Shown: piece by piece, positions 23,428 to 36,270 of the stretch | How the letters are laid out: the number at the start of each line of letters is the position of its first letter | Position numbering within the stretch: position 1 is the stretch's first letter | Assembly (NCBI GenBank): GCA_010015805.1 | Contig: ML978123.1 | Span: 1,612,001 to 1,676,000 of the forward strand | DNA from: Rhizodiscina lignyota | Lineage: Eukaryota > Ascomycota > Dothideomycetes > Aulographales > Rhizodiscinaceae | DNA: 64,000 nucleotides | Direction: 5' to 3' | Position numbers and translations under genes: made by a program | The notes under the pieces: model-generated | Told to the model about the DNA's origin: nothing | Seen by the model: only the letters and a program-made list of their open reading frames with translations | Databases searched by the model: none

Positions 23428-26400
23428 CTATAGCTCATCTCTTTTACTTGACTTCGTTGCATGCTCCGAGGAGGTTTTAGCAACAGAAGAAGACGAAGAG
23501 GCAGTCTGTTGTTCCGTTTGCCCGTTTGAACCGTTGCCGCCCGCTCTCGTCCGTCGGGCAAGAGCAGCGATTTCATCATCGTACTCTGTCCACTCCGGAA
23601 CTTGTCTTCTTGCTCTGTCGAGTTTCGGCTCCTTAGTCAACGGATTGTTGCACAGATCAATAGTCTTTGCACTCTTCAAGCTCTCGTCGCTGCACCAGGT
23701 CTCGCACCAGAGCCATTCTTGCGGCAGGCTGTGAATTGGGATGTTCATTTGCATATTGTTCGGCAAGTCTTGATCCAGATTGCTCAGACTGTTCGGATCG
23801 GCGGAGAGCTGATGATACTGCTGTCGGAGTCTGTCGCCCGCCGCAATCTGCCGGAAGCGCTTAAGGTCGACGACGTACAGGGCGCTGATGTGGTATGGCA
23901 ATCCTTTCAGGAAGTTCTTCCAATAGCCTTGCTTCCAGAATCGGAAGCCCTCCATCTCGGTGCGGCTATCGCACATCGGTGTGAAGCCATAAGGTGCCCC
24001 TTCCAAGTCATGAGTGACCAGCTCGTACATATCCGTTCTCACGATCTGGTCCGCATCGACGAAAATGACCTTGTCGAGATCCAAAGGAAAGAGGACATCA
24101 AGAAAGAGGATCTTGTAGCCCCAGATTTCGCGCTGCTTCTCCTTCTGCCCGCGTAGCCAGTGCGGCCATTTATAAGTGACCATTTCATAATCAAATCCAT
24201 ACTCGGCCGCCATCGTCGGCAAGAAAGATTTGAATGATGGTGAGAGAAATTGCTCAATGAACCAGAATTTGACAGTATGATTCGTATGCCGCATGACACT
24301 GACCATCATTATGTTCAGCATGCGCTCGTATAGGTGCCCACTAGCAACTGAAAAGATGTTGATGTCTGCATGAGCATTAGGTTTGACATCTGTAGCCAAC
24401 CCAGCTCTCGAGAGTAGATCGGAGCCAAGCTTTGCGGCCTGGTTGAGATACTTTTCCGTCTTCATGCCCTTGAGTCCAAGCTTGGAAAGCACACCATCCA
24501 CTGCCGCGGCACCTTCCGAGACGACATCTGCGGCTGATGTGCCAACTGATTTCAAAACATCTTCAGTCTCTTGCCCCGGCTTGCGTGACATTCGAGGGTA
24601 AAGAGTCAGCCCCTGGAAACTAAGAAGGGCAATCTCAGTGCTCTCATCTCCCGAGGCCGGATTCCAACCCATAGCTCCAATGCTGTCAATGTTGAAGATC
24701 TCTTTGCTACGGCCATCTTGCAATTGAATCTTGTAAAGTCCTGGATTTGATTTGAACTGGAAGTATCCAAGATTTGACATGATAATAGTGTCGGCAAAAT
24801 GAGGGTCTTTCTCTGTTCCCAGTTCAAGCTTTGTGCCTCGCGGAGGAACACCTGTCGTCATGTCGCGAGAGTGGCCTTCGATCAAGATATTCTCCAGTTC
24901 GTACGTCGCATCAATAGATTCTTTTCCACTGATAGAACTTAGTTTGATATTGTCGAGATCATAAGTAGATTCCTTCGGAGCGACGAGCCAGGATGGAGGA
25001 ACATCCATGGCCATTGTCAGTAGAGTGTCGCTGGGCAGGCCATTAAACTCGGCCTGCAAATTTTGAAGCACTCCGTTATCTCCAAAAGTCGGCTGTGACT
25101 TCAACACATATCGGTAGAAGCGTTTCACGGGAAGCTCTTCGAGACGATCCTTCGGGTTCAGAAATAGCCGCATATGCACCCCAGAAAATTCGCTGAGCAC
25201 CTTGAAGATTGGAACCCAACGTTGGGCAATCTCTGAAGCCGGGTCGAGGGATGCGACAAGTTGCACGGAGGCCGTGTCGATGTCTCCAAGAATTATCGCG
25301 GTTTCATTCGCCTCCCAAACGCTGAACAAGTTCGACCTTGTAGTTGGCAGAGATTCAAAGATACCTTCTGGTACATCTGATATCGTTGAAACCGATACGA
25401 GAGAGCAGGCCATAGCCACCCTCGTGGCGTCATCGAATTTGGCGGAAAGGCCGAGTGATTCGACGGCCTTCATTGCGGGATTTATGCGCTTCTTCTGCTC
25501 AAACGCCAAAAGTGCTTCAAGGTCATCCTTGCCGAAAGACACATCCGCATCTAGAGGTCCTACAACTCTGCCGTTCAGAACCAGACCTCGATCCTTACCC
25601 GGTTCCAGCCCGAAAGCTTTAATAAGAGCAGCGAGCTGGGTCCATTCAGCGTCGGGGATCCTCTCTATACTCATCAGGAAAAGTGTTTGCTCCAATATCC
25701 GTTCGAGCTCGACGTTGGAAACAGGGCCGTCTGACACAGTCGACAAAACTGCGGCGACTCCATTTGTATGGGCTGCGTATGATCCGGTATGCAAAAACCG
25801 CACTTCAACAGCCGGGTGCTGCTTCCGGAACTCCAAAATCCCCTTAAGAAGATCTTTAGCGCTGTCTGAATCAAAATTATCAATCACAAGCAGCTGTGAC
25901 GGGACCTGTGATTCGTCTTCGGAGAAAGAAGGCATGTATCTCAAAGAGTTGAAAGTTTTCCCGTGTTCTTCGATGATGCGAACGAGGTTCACAAGCCTGA
26001 TGGATTTCTCGTCTTCCGGAACAACTATTGGATTGCGGCGGGGAGACGCATCGAGCAGAAAGTGTCCGGGGAGCCAGCTATCCTCTTCAAACATGTCTTC
26101 AAAGACGTTTTGCTGGATAGTGCGCAGGTCAACTGTGACCCTCCTGCTCATACTTTGGAGCCACTCATCATTGCGGGTAATGGCAACCCCATTGATGAAT
26201 ATAGGGGCATTGGCACCATCGGCTCCTAAGCGCTTCAAGTAGCTCTGGGACGCTTGTATGCGAGCATTATCCTCATCGGGCTTAAGAACATCCTGGAGTG
26301 TCTGGGCAATTTTGTCTTTCTTTACCTTGCGACCGTCGATGGCGGACTCAAAGATGGCTGAATTTGGCGTCCGGACGCTATCTTTCAGAAGCGACTTTTC

Positions 26401-28103
26401 GAGATATTCTAGGAAAGGAACCAAACCATAAGTGTCAAGAAGATGGTACACAGCCTTTGCCTGCTCCGCTGCTCTCTCGGATGTATTGATCGGTACCAAG
26501 CCGACGCGCACTGGCAGCTTGCGTTTGATAAAGCTTTGCAGAGTTTCAACAACTGTCTCGACATGCTGCGGATCGGTGAAGTCAACAGGAAATATCACAT
26601 TGTGTATATCCCGTCTGACGGCTGGCATCTGGCCTGGAAAAGTTCGTTGTAACAACTAATCGCACATCAGAAATCGTAAGGGAGAGGTTTCTACATTGAC
26701 TTACCGCAGCGAGGGCCGGGGACCAGTCAGCGTATCGCTTATCCTTCTCGATATCATTCATCCATATGATCACCTTGCCTCCTTCGATTTCATCTCTCCA
26801 GTCGTAACGTGCTGGTTCATCGCTAGTCTGAGCTGCAGTGATTGATGGATGAGAGAGGAGATCAATAACTTCTCTGCCAGTCAATCCTAGGCTTTTGCCA
26901 TCATCAATAAGGCCACGTTCTCGGCGAAGATGATCTAATAGAGAGAATGGGTCCATCTTTCGTGGGTCCATCTGAACTCCATTGATCCAAATGACATTAA
27001 AGCCTGCCGGCAGAAGCTGTTCTCGGTTTGCTCGATGTTCCATGAGGAAGGCGTCCGACACATTATAAGCGCTTATGGCAGAAGAATGCTTAGGAAAGTC
27101 TTGGGAGAGCCTTAGGAGCATATCCAGTGGATCAGTGCTGTTCATGACGAAGCTGGAAGCTCGTAATCCAAGACGCACGAGCTCCGATGCCGACAATGGC
27201 TTTACGTCGGATATTTCTTCGTGATCCAAGCTGACCTCGACAGTGTTCGTGTCACCCGCGTCGATCTTTGTATCTTCTGTCTCCTCTTCTGCTTTGCGAT
27301 CGTCGATGACGATGTAGTCTGTTCTTTTAAGATCCAAAGCAACGCCGTAGGCATTGATAGGCAGCTCTTTGTCCCCATCAGCCTGGTTTGGCTTGTATCT
27401 GACTCGGTATGATGTCTTCCCTTCCTTCGCGGTCTTGCTTATGGCTTTGTGAAACTTTGCGAAGTCATCCGAAGTTATATCCGCGTAGAGTATCGAGGCG
27501 AGCTCACTGCTCGAATCTCCTAGTACCCGATCAAATGGTAACTCTTCATGGTGCGACTTTGGAATCGCCACGCCTTCTCCATCCAGTTCTGGGAAGCAGT
27601 ATCTCTTTCCAGCAAAGTCTGCCCATGCCTGTGATCCACATTCACCTTCCCCACCAGCTTCCAATGACGGCTGCACGGAGGAACGATAGAACTGGTGTTG
27701 TGCTTCAATACGAGGGGCAGAAGCATGTATCGAAACTGCGAGCTTGAATGAGGAGAGGGCTTGAGGATCGGTAAGATGGCCATCGTCAACGAGAATCTTT
27801 AGAAATCTGTTGTACAGTTGTTCGTCTGACCAGATGTGTTTGAATGCTCCGTCTGCGATGCGATCGAGTAGGGGGAAGTAAGACGTCGAGTTTTCTTCTG
27901 CTGCAGTTTCCCTAGCATAAAGTTATTCCCTGCCCTAGATTAGGAGATTGGCAAACATACAAGAGTTCAACTAGTAGTTGGGGTGAAGGAAAGGATGCTT
28001 TGAGAGCAACGTTGACGGCTGGACTGGCGAGAGCGCATTTCAGACAAATGCTCCCGAAGAGCAGCGCATTCCGAACTCTTCGGAGCCACGATTGTGATAT
28101 CAT
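23428..28103 (-). CDS. UDP-glucose:glycoprotein glucosyltransferase
   Basis: ER folding sensor that re-glucosylates misfolded N-glycoproteins so that they rebind calnexin. Minus-strand exons 27961-28103, 26705-27911 and 23428-26655 give 1525 aa, full length for the family. A signal peptide is seen at the N-terminus (about 27 residues). The long N-terminal part has the thioredoxin-like repeats of the sensor region (for example FPGQMPAVRRDIHNVIFP). The C-terminal GT24 catalytic domain starts near residue 1220 (DINIFSVASGHLYERM), with the DxD metal site in FVDADQIVRTD near 1317. A Ser/Thr-rich tail ends in RDEL, an ER-retrieval variant of HDEL. The antisense strand contains long open frames of up to 346 codons, which are shadows. 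Confidence 0.96.
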
Positions 28104-28586
28104 GATTTAAGCATGGGTAATAGAGAGACGGAATGTCTTCTGTTGCGAGGTGGTGGAGAGTTGATGATCTTATGGAGCTGGCATTTACACCTGCAAATGG
28201 GAAACGTGTCTCGACGCGCCGCGGCGAAAGACCAATGAATGACGTTGGCGTTCCCCCTGCCCAATCCATCACCACTTTATTACTCAAGCTTCCGCCGAAA
28301 GGGAAAGTAGTTTTCCCAATCAATAGACGATCTGAAGCACTTTTTGGGTCATATAACAGAACATCGTTGGGAAAATTCAATGCGGATCCATGGGTCAGGG
28401 GTTCACGTGCTGTCGCGTGAAGACAGCTCCAGGTATTGGAGATGGCGCGTCTGAGAAGCTACCTAATAAGCTTGTTATTTGAAATGCCACGGATGTGCTA
28501 TCTATCAATGTGCTCTTTCAGGACCGACCGATGAGCGCAACCAACACTTTTAGACGCCAAAACTGACAGAATCCAGGGCCAAGTGA
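28104..28586. other. Intergenic: UGGT promoter and AIP1 3' end
   Basis: 483 nt between two minus-strand genes. Minus-strand open frames run through part of it but have no start or family resemblance. It should hold the promoter of the glucosyltransferase gene. Confidence 0.45.
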
Positions 28587-30517
28587 TCATGACAATCCCT
28601 CAACTTTCCAGGCCTTGACAGTTGCATCGCCTCCAGTGCTGACTACCTTGCCTTCGCCTACCCAAGCAACACCGTTCACTCCATCCTTATGTGCATTGAG
28701 CGCCTTGATTCTCTTGCCTGGGTCCTGGATACTCCAAACCATAACGTTTGTATCTAAGCTTCCACTGACAGCAAATGCGCCGCTTGGATCCCACGCCACG
28801 CTGGTGATACGGGCCGTATGTGCACTCCATCGATCTGTAACCACTGCACCGTCGCATGTGGAATAGACGATGATCTTGCCGTTTGCGACACCAGCAGCAA
28901 GCTTCTTTCCATCTGCAGAAAATGTTAGAGTCGATATTGGTGCTGTTGCCTTGCGCGGCTCGATTGGTATGTCTGAGAGCGAGTTCCCGGCAAGTTTGTA
29001 AAAATGAACAGCTTTATCGTCTCCGCCCACTACAACAGTGTCTCCTTGAGCGGCGACGCAGGTCGCAGCATAGCCTTTCAGAGGAAGCGATCCAGACTTG
29101 ATACCGTCGTTGTACATTTCAATCGAGCTGGGAGTTGCAACGAGAACGGTTCCGCCAGCTGCAGCGACGCCTTTCGGTTGTCCAGAGATACTGGCTGCTG
29201 AGCCTGTGAAGGTCTTTGCTGAAGTTGATATGCTTCGCAGCGTGTCATCCCAACCAACGCTGTACATTCGGCCGGCATCTTTGCTGGACTCGGCGGTAAT
29301 TCCGGCAACATAATTAGTGTGGCTATCACCATCGACCTTTTCCGCAGCTCCAGTCTCCAAGTCCCATGCGCATACGCGCCCTTCGTAGCTGCCAGTCACT
29401 AGCGTAGAGCCGGCGGCGGCAGCAGCGGTGATATTCTTCTGGTGGCCGCGGACGACCTTCGTAGGCTTCGGACTCCCATCGACAAGGTAATTGAGGTTGC
29501 CATCCAGGTCCACACTGATCACAAGACCATCACTTCGACCAGATGGCCACACCACGCCGACTTGTTGATCCGGTATGCTGACGGTTCCCTCTTCTCCCAT
29601 TCTCCAGGTCTGCACGGCCTGGCCGGATTCTGCGTCCCAGATCCGGACAGTCTGGTCAGCGCTTGCTGTCGCAAATCGTTTCGAGTCTTTAGCCCAAGAT
29701 ATTCCAAAGATGCTACCGGTGTGCACGTCTTCTCCAACCTGACCTTTAGCCTCGCCAGTCTTCCCGTCATACAACCAAATCTTCTTGTCTGCGCCGACTG
29801 TTGTTAATAACGAGCCATCCGGATTGAAGGCGGTTCCAAATACGAATCTGTTGTGCTGCCCTCTCAGGCTTGTATTGAACTTGAACGGGGCGCCATGATA
29901 GAAGACCATGCTTGTGTCATCGCTACCAGTCGCAGCTCGGAGAGGCCTCTGCTGCCGAATAGACACCGAGTTAATCTGAGCAGAGTGGCCAGAAATTTCC
30001 CCCACACTGTTGCCGGAGTCTGCAGTTATGCAATGGCCGAACCGCTCCTTTCCGTCTCCCACTGCAATTATCCTCTGTGAGTCGCCGTCCCAGGCCACAT
30101 CATTGATGCGGCCCGCAATGATATGGTATTCTCCCTTCGTAGCTCCTTCGCCCACACAGTCCCATACGCGCACTGAGCCAGAAGCATCACCACTGGCGAC
30201 ATAGAATCCGGAAGGAGAGAATCGAGCAACGGTAGTCTGGGCAGTGTGGGCGGTGTATTGGGTGCTGATTGATGGGTTGTCGATCGAACGCAGGAAGATG
30301 GATTTATTGGACTGTCATATTCTCAGTAAATCCGGTAAGGATGGTAAAAAGTCGGAGCGTACGGCGTATGCTATCCTCTCTCCTTTGGGATCAGACGAGA
30401 GGATGGTGGGTTGTCCACGTGTGGTGGTAGGCGATGCAGCCCATGTCGCATCTGCAATCGTTCATGAGCTGTTGTTCGTAGAGTTTTGACAGGGAATGTA
30501 CCTGGTTTTATGGACAT
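28587..30517 (-). CDS. AIP1: Actin-interacting protein 1 (WD40)
   Basis: WD-repeat protein that works with cofilin to disassemble actin filaments at cortical patches. Minus-strand exons 30502-30517, 30363-30451 and 28587-30311 give 609 aa, as expected for a protein with two seven-bladed propellers. The first exon is only 16 nt. The N-terminal RGQPTILSSDPKGERIAYA and FSPSGFYVASGDASG segments and the following chain of WD repeats (for example SADQTVRIWD and SGSLDTNVMVW) match the AIP1 pattern closely. No odd feature apart from the tiny first exon. The symbol is given by family recognition. Confidence 0.93.
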
Positions 30518-31514
30518 ATTGTAGTTCTAGGAGTGGAATGTCTCGGTGAAGAAGAAAGGGGAATTCTAGAGGGAATTGTGCGAGCTCTGCTGTGAAAACT
30601 TTCAGAGCTGCCTGGTGTCAACTCGAGCTGTGACGAATGTGGGGGTGGCTTGTCCTCAAGCTTCACCAACCGCAGGTCACTATCAACCCGCTTTCGTCTC
30701 TTTTACAATTTAAGGTTCTCTTGTTCTGAGTGTCATCATCATTCAGCCTATAAAGGCTCATATCCACCATCTGTCTGTTTTGCTAGCCCATCTATATATA
30801 CTGTAGTATCGATTCCCCACTCCCTAAAGTGGGCGTGAAAATACGGTTATTTTGTCGGAATTCTTACTCGCTGCATGAAAAATGTGATTTCTTGGTTCTT
30901 GTCCACTTCTATTGCAATTAGGTATTTCTCCATTTTCATGTGCCTAATTTTCGAATGGTTTTAAACGTTTAAACGTATATACTTGATCCCTATATAGGAC
31001 AGGTTTGTTGTTTCGCGTTGGTCAGGGCTAGGGTTGATCACTATCACGTTCACTGTCGTTCTCGTAGAATAGAAGCTGCTTCTGCTTATACCTAAACGAA
31101 CCTTTCACGCCTACTCGGTGCACTATCGGGATTAGCATTTAAGGAGCATGTCATCTCTCGTTCGACGAGCTCTGAAATCCGTATCTGTGAAGCGGAAAAG
31201 TTTTCACTACCCTTTTTAAATTTATTTTTCAAAAACCCTCACATAATAGTATGCGGAATATCACTTGAGCACTTTTCCTTCTCTAACTTATCGTGACTCT
31301 TCATCTCATACCGTCTTTGATATTTAGTACACCACACTTGACATCTCTCAAGCGCATTAAGACTATCTTCCCGTTTGGTCTTGATCAAGGGCTCAAAAAC
31401 ATCTCATCTTCATCCCCTTTCCATGGCTTCACTCAATCATATTCGAAAGTTTCCTCATATCATTCCGACCTTAAGGTTCGTGCACATATACATTAATTGC
31501 TTCAGCAAATCGCA
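30518..31514. other. Intergenic, about 1 kb, divergent promoters
   Basis: Lies between the divergent starts of AIP1 and a small plus-strand gene. It is AT-rich from about 30840 and holds a 14-bp perfect palindrome TTTAAACGTTTAAA at 30960-30973 and a TATAAAGG element near 30749. Pyrimidine-rich tracts just before 31515 look like a fungal core promoter/5'UTR. No ORF of note. Confidence 0.5.
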
Positions 31515-31977
31515 ATGGCGTCTTCCAAAGTCCATGAGTGGACTGGCCCAATGGTTGAAACAGTCGCATCGATGCAACGCGAGGGCCATGACCCCGAGAC
31601 CATCCTCACCACACTACGAGCACAGTTCGGACGATCCGCTCCTACAGATTCGGATGTGGTGCAACACAAGATGCAGGACCTTTACTTCGCCGATCGGATG
31701 GAGATGACCGCAGAACAGATGGATCAGCTGAAGGTCAAGGAGGATCCAGCCACGCCGAAGAAGAGGCCAGGCCATGGACGTATTAAGTCGATCGGGGAGA
31801 GCTCTGGTAAGCGATTCCGTTTAGGTCCTCCTCTGGCCAGGGTGGCTAATGCGAGTAGACGATGTCTCAATCTCACGCGAGTCAACTCCTCAGAGCAGTC
31901 CTGTTAATGCGGCAAAGATCCTTTTACAGCTCAAGGCATCCCCGCTGGAAAAGAGGGATAATGACTCCATTGGTTGA
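31515..31977 (+). CDS. Small conserved-looking hypothetical protein
   Basis: Not recognised. Exons 31515-31806 and 31859-31977 join in phase across a 52-nt intron to give 136 aa. The N-terminal half is rich in helix formers (HEWTGPMVETVASMQREG; EILTTL-like and EQMDQL segments) and reads like a small helical or winged-helix domain; the middle is basic (ATPKKRPGHGRIKS) and the tail has Ser/Pro residues. No signal or membrane segment, so cytosolic or nuclear. A clean ATG, a canonical intron and protein-like composition support a real gene. It converges on SPC34 with 138 nt between stops. Confidence 0.65.
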
Positions 31978-32115
31978 CAGGTTCTTGCAATGCTTTCATC
32001 GCTCATTCTCTTGAAAAGTCCGTTGTTGGGTTCCAATGATCTTGAAGACCGGATCGTTTCAAAGTATCAAAATTTGGAGTTGGTCGGGGAAATCTGCTTG
32101 TATAATCTCTTAGTC

Positions 32116-33026
32116 TCAGCGCAGAACTCCAGTGATATCCCTGCCCAAAGCGTTCACCCTTTCTTCAAGGATCTGTCTCTTTCGTTCCAACTCTCGAATT
32201 TCTTCCTCCTCCTTCTTGACGTCTACTTCGGGCATGAAGGCTTCCTGTGCGGCCTGGGATTGCTGTTCGCTCGGTGTATCCTCTTCGTCGTCCTCAGTCT
32301 CGAAGTCTCTAGGCCGATGAAGGCGCTGCAATTTCGACGCTTGCTCCTTAGCTCTTGCCTCATAGTACTCAATGGACTCTGCGAGACGAACATGGCGTTG
32401 TCTGAGGTCATGAACTTTCTCCATAGCGCCGGGAATGGGACTGCAATAGTTAGCATGCAAATCGTACGTACGGTGCCCTCGTGCCACTCACTACACAGCG
32501 CATAGCTTTTCTGCGCCCTCGAGTAAGACATCGACATCCACTTCGCCCTTATTATTCTCATTGTATGATCGATATCCTAAACCAGTGCCCGCACCTCCAC
32601 CTCCACCTTTCCGTATCCTCTCCACGAGGTCGCCGCCCAGAACGGCTGCTACCGCCGTGTTTCTTCTAGGTGCGCGGACAGCGTTAGCTCCACCACCGCC
32701 AACGGCATTATTGCCACCATTGGGATTGAAAGTTGTATTCCGTCTGCTGTTGCTCGCTGACGGATCCTGCGCTCGAGGAACAGGTGCTGGAGGAGGAACG
32801 GAGAAAAGCGCGCGCTCGTGGGCTTCTGTATCGCGAATCAAAGCCGTTATATCATGAGGGCGCAGAAGAGCATTTGAAAATATCTTTGGAGAGGGAAAGC
32901 TATACAGATGTTAGTCCCGCAGATTGCAACATTTCAGGAGCGGATAACATACGAAAGCTCCGCAATTGAGGCGGAACAGAGTGATATTTGCTCCAGGTGA
33001 GCATCTATGAGAGAGATTGCAGACAT
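32116..33026 (-). CDS. SPC34: DASH complex subunit SPC34
   Basis: Subunit of the ten-protein DASH/Dam1 ring that couples kinetochores to spindle microtubules; a fungal complex. Minus-strand exons 32953-33026, 32495-32899 and 32116-32440 give 267 aa, the expected size. The N-terminal signature is clear: HLEQISLCSASI, then FPSPKIFSNALLRPHDIT and LIRDTEAHERALFSV. A Gly/Asn-rich linker follows, and the C-terminal half is a long charged coiled coil (KVHDLRQRHVRLAES... to ELERKRQILEERVNALG). The ATG at 33026 precedes the conserved block by a normal distance. Confidence 0.93.
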
Positions 33027-33342
33027 TTTGGACACCAAAAGGACCTGACCTGGAAGGTCTTAGACTATGAAATATATAATACACAGTGGTGTCGCGTTAC
33101 ATAGACTTCCAACAGGCGGAAGACGCGTTGTTTGTTTGTATGTGGACCGCGGTAGCCGGAGTCGGAAGAATCGGCGTACCGAGATGCTTCATCAGTCCTC
33201 CGGAGGAAAGCTCTAGAGCAGCTTCCATACGCAGCCTCTCAACCTTCGACACGCCACGACCTCTCCTCTACCTCGAAACAAACTCTAAAGCTCGACAGGA
33301 CTTGCGAACAGTCCAGAAACCAAGCTCACTTTATCTATCGCC

Positions 33343-35037
33343 ATGGCGGAGACCATGGAAGGAGTTGAGGGTGCGCCACAGCAGAACGGCGACACGCAGC
33401 AAAACAGTGAAGAGAAGACTGCTGCAGGTAAGCATCGCATCGTTATGACGAAAATATCTCTGATCACAGTGTCCGAACCCACTTGACCTTTGTGCCTTAA
33501 CATAACCGGTATCGAGGAGCATGATTACTAACAGCTCGTAGACATCAGAAGCAACTTCTCGCTGCTTGAACGAGCGGTTACCCAGTTCGACGCCCGTTTT
33601 ACCCTCCGAGCTCTCAGATCGATCTCTTCGCTGCGCAAACGCCTCACCCCAGAAGTTTTTGCTCGAGCAATAGCTCTCACCTATCCCCAAAATGCTCCGA
33701 CCGCCAAGACGCTGCTCCAGGCATTGTTTGAGAGCGAGAACGAGTTCCGATCAGTCATGAGCAAGATAGAGCCGCCACAATCGAACGGAAAGCAGGAGAA
33801 GGAAGTCATTCCAGAGATTGACATCTATCTTGGCATTCTCCTACAGGTCAGTTCTGGCTGAGTTGGTGGAAAGCAGCAGTCTCCCATCTCTAATAACTTC
33901 TTGCAGGTTTATCTGTATGATTCGAAAAGATACGAGACAGGAGCCCGATTCTCTACGGTTCTCGTTGATAGAATACGAGAGTTGAACCGTCGAACTCTGG
34001 ACTCTCTGGCAGCACGTGCCTACTTCTACCTCTCACTTTTCTTCGAAGAACTCGACCCCAAGCCGCCATCGCCACAATCGCCCGTCATTTCGATCCGCAA
34101 GAACCTCCTCGCCGCACTTCGGAGTGCAGTTCTCCGTAAGGACCAAGACACTCAGGCTGCCGTGATCGTTCTCCTCCTTCGAAACTACATCTCCACCGCA
34201 GATATCTCGCAAGCCGATGCACTTGTCGCTCAGACCACGTTCCCTCATACTGCTCCGAATAATCAGGTGGCGCGATATCTCTACTATCTCGGGCGCATTC
34301 GTGCCATCCAGCTATCCTACACCGAAGCTCACGAGCACTTGACAAGCGCAACGCGAAAGGCTCCTTCAAGCACAGTTGCGGTAGGCTTCTATCAGGCATC
34401 AATGAAGTTTCTGATTGTTGTTGAGCTGCTCATGGGTGACATACCTGAACGGGCAGTCTTCAGCCAGCCGAAGCTGGAGCTTGGTCTAGAGCCGTACTTC
34501 AAGCTTGTTCAAGCTGTACGTGCTGGTGAGATGCAGGGATTCTTGCGCATTGTACAACAGCATGCTTCTACCTTCCATCACGACGGCACCTATACACTGG
34601 TCCTCCGCCTCCGCCAGAACGTTATCCGTACAGGGATCCGCATGCTGTCTCTCTCTTACTCTCGCATCTCCCTTCGCGACATCTGCATCCGCCTTGGACT
34701 TGAATCAGAGGAGAGCGCCGAGTATATTGTTGCCAAAGCTATTCGCGATGGGGTCATTGAGGCTACCATTGACCACGAGAAGGGTTACATGCAAACGAAG
34801 CAGGCGGGCGACATCTACGCTACGCGTGAACCTGCTGAGGCATTCCACGAGCGTATCAAGGCTTGCTTGGCGCTCCACGACGAAAGTGTCAAGGCGATGA
34901 GGTTTCCCATGAATCAGCACAGGTTGGAGCTTAAGAACGCGCAGGAGGCTAGGGAAAGAGAGAGGGAGCTTGCGAAGGAGATCCAAGACGGAGAGATCGA
35001 TGAGGACGATGCAGCAGGAGATTTCGAGGGACTGTAA
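33343..35037 (+). CDS. RPN3: 26S proteasome regulatory subunit RPN3 (PSMD3)
   Basis: Lid subunit of the 19S regulatory particle of the proteasome. Exons 33343-33427, 33542-33846 and 33907-35037 give 506 aa, matching the family. After a Gln/Glu-rich N-terminus come helical repeats (LLERAVTQFDARF, ELNRRTLDSLAARAYFY, ARYLYYLGRIRA) and a C-terminal PCI domain at roughly residues 330-450 (YSRISLRDICIRLGL ... AKAIRDGVIEATIDHEKGY). The tail is acidic and Lys/Glu-rich. It diverges from SPC34 with 316 nt between starts. Confidence 0.96.
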
Positions 35038-35179
35038 ACAAGAATCGATCCTCGAATCATTTTCTCAAGCGGGAGTTTGGGCGTTGTGTATAGTACGCCG
35101 AGCCTAGCATGATAGAAGGGCGGCGTGATGTCGCAAGGATAATTCGCCTACCCCTTTGATTTTAATCTGGCACTGATGT

Positions 35180-36020
35180 CTATATTCTCACGCCCTTACT
35201 TCTCAAAACATTGACCGCCGCATGCCCTGTGAAATCTAACCATTCTGCTACTTGGCCGACCGTACTGCCTACTTGCTGCACCTCGTCCAGTCTCGCGTCG
35301 ACGAAATGCTCCGTATCCTTGTAGTTTGGTGACTCGTCTTGAGTCTGGAACACTTCCGCGGCAGCGTATATCCCAGAAAGAGAAGCGCGTTTCGTATACC
35401 AGGATGTGTCTACTGATACGTCGCCCGCTAGAAACCACATCTCGTCGCTCAGTCGAGCGAGTTCAGCTAGTGACGGGCGGATATTGGTCGGTAGTGCCAT
35501 TACGGCCAAGGCCTGGATTCCATTCTTAGTAACCCGAGCATGCAATATACATATCTTGATAGTGAACGTCAGACAGGCTTACCTCTTGCCATCTTCCCAC
35601 CACCCCAGCATCTATATTCCCTCTCAACCTAGCGAGCAACAGTGCCCGAACCTTCTTGCCCACACCCGTTTTCTTCCCTCCCGCCTCTTTACCCTCTTCC
35701 GGAAACTGCACGGTGTCTTTGAGTGCCAACCGCTGGTTCATGAGATGGTAATTCACCAGCTCGAATACGCCGCGAGGAAGGAGATTTGTAGAAATATCTA
35801 GGAAGCCTGCATCTCGTGCACCCAAAGTAAGGGAGGTTTGTGTAAAGCCATGCTGTGGGACGTGGCGGAGGGAGGAGGAGAGAATGGAGCTGGCTTCGGG
35901 GGTGTACGGTGGAGGAGGAGGGTGGGTTGAGGATTGGTATGATCTTCGTGGAGCCCGCGGGGGTTTGCGAATCGAGGATGTGGAAGAGAGGAGAAATGGT
36001 CTTCGACAGCAGGTCGCCAT
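35180..36020 (-). CDS. COQ9: Ubiquinone biosynthesis protein COQ9, mitochondrial
   Basis: Mitochondrial matrix lipid-binding protein needed by COQ7 in coenzyme Q synthesis. Minus-strand exons 35583-36020 and 35180-35512 give 256 aa. The N-terminus is rich in Arg/Ser and lacks acids (a presequence). The central TetR-like part has HGFTQTSLTLGARDAGF, and the signature region follows across the intron: LSDEMWFLAGDVSVDTSWYT and then KRASLSGIYAAAEVF. The end holds a helix with AEWLDFTGHAAVNVLR. The start is the first ATG and gives the presequence. Confidence 0.94.
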
Positions 36021-36270
36021 TGTGTGGTAAATGGTTACAGGTGGTTAGGTTGGGTTGGTGGAGGTTGAAATAATTGTTGTCTGATCTGCAAGCTATTCAT
36101 GTCCTAGTGACGTTGCGGAGGCCATGTCCAATCTTCCGCAAGCCCTCCCTGTACCTCTCTCTCTGTCCACCAACACCACATTTCAACTCATTTGCCGTCG
36201 CAAGCGTGCGGACAGCAAATATTATCCAGGATGCAAGATACAAAGGAAAAACATGTAAATTTCCCCCACG

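Noticed and set aside
25202-26242. Plus-strand ORF of 346 codons
   Set aside because: It is antisense to the well-supported UGGT exon and is Ser/Thr-rich, as expected of a shadow frame.
31990-32505. Plus-strand ORF of 171 codons, Leu-rich
   Set aside because: Antisense to SPC34 exons and introns; the hydrophobic look comes from the reverse of a Glu/Lys coiled coil.
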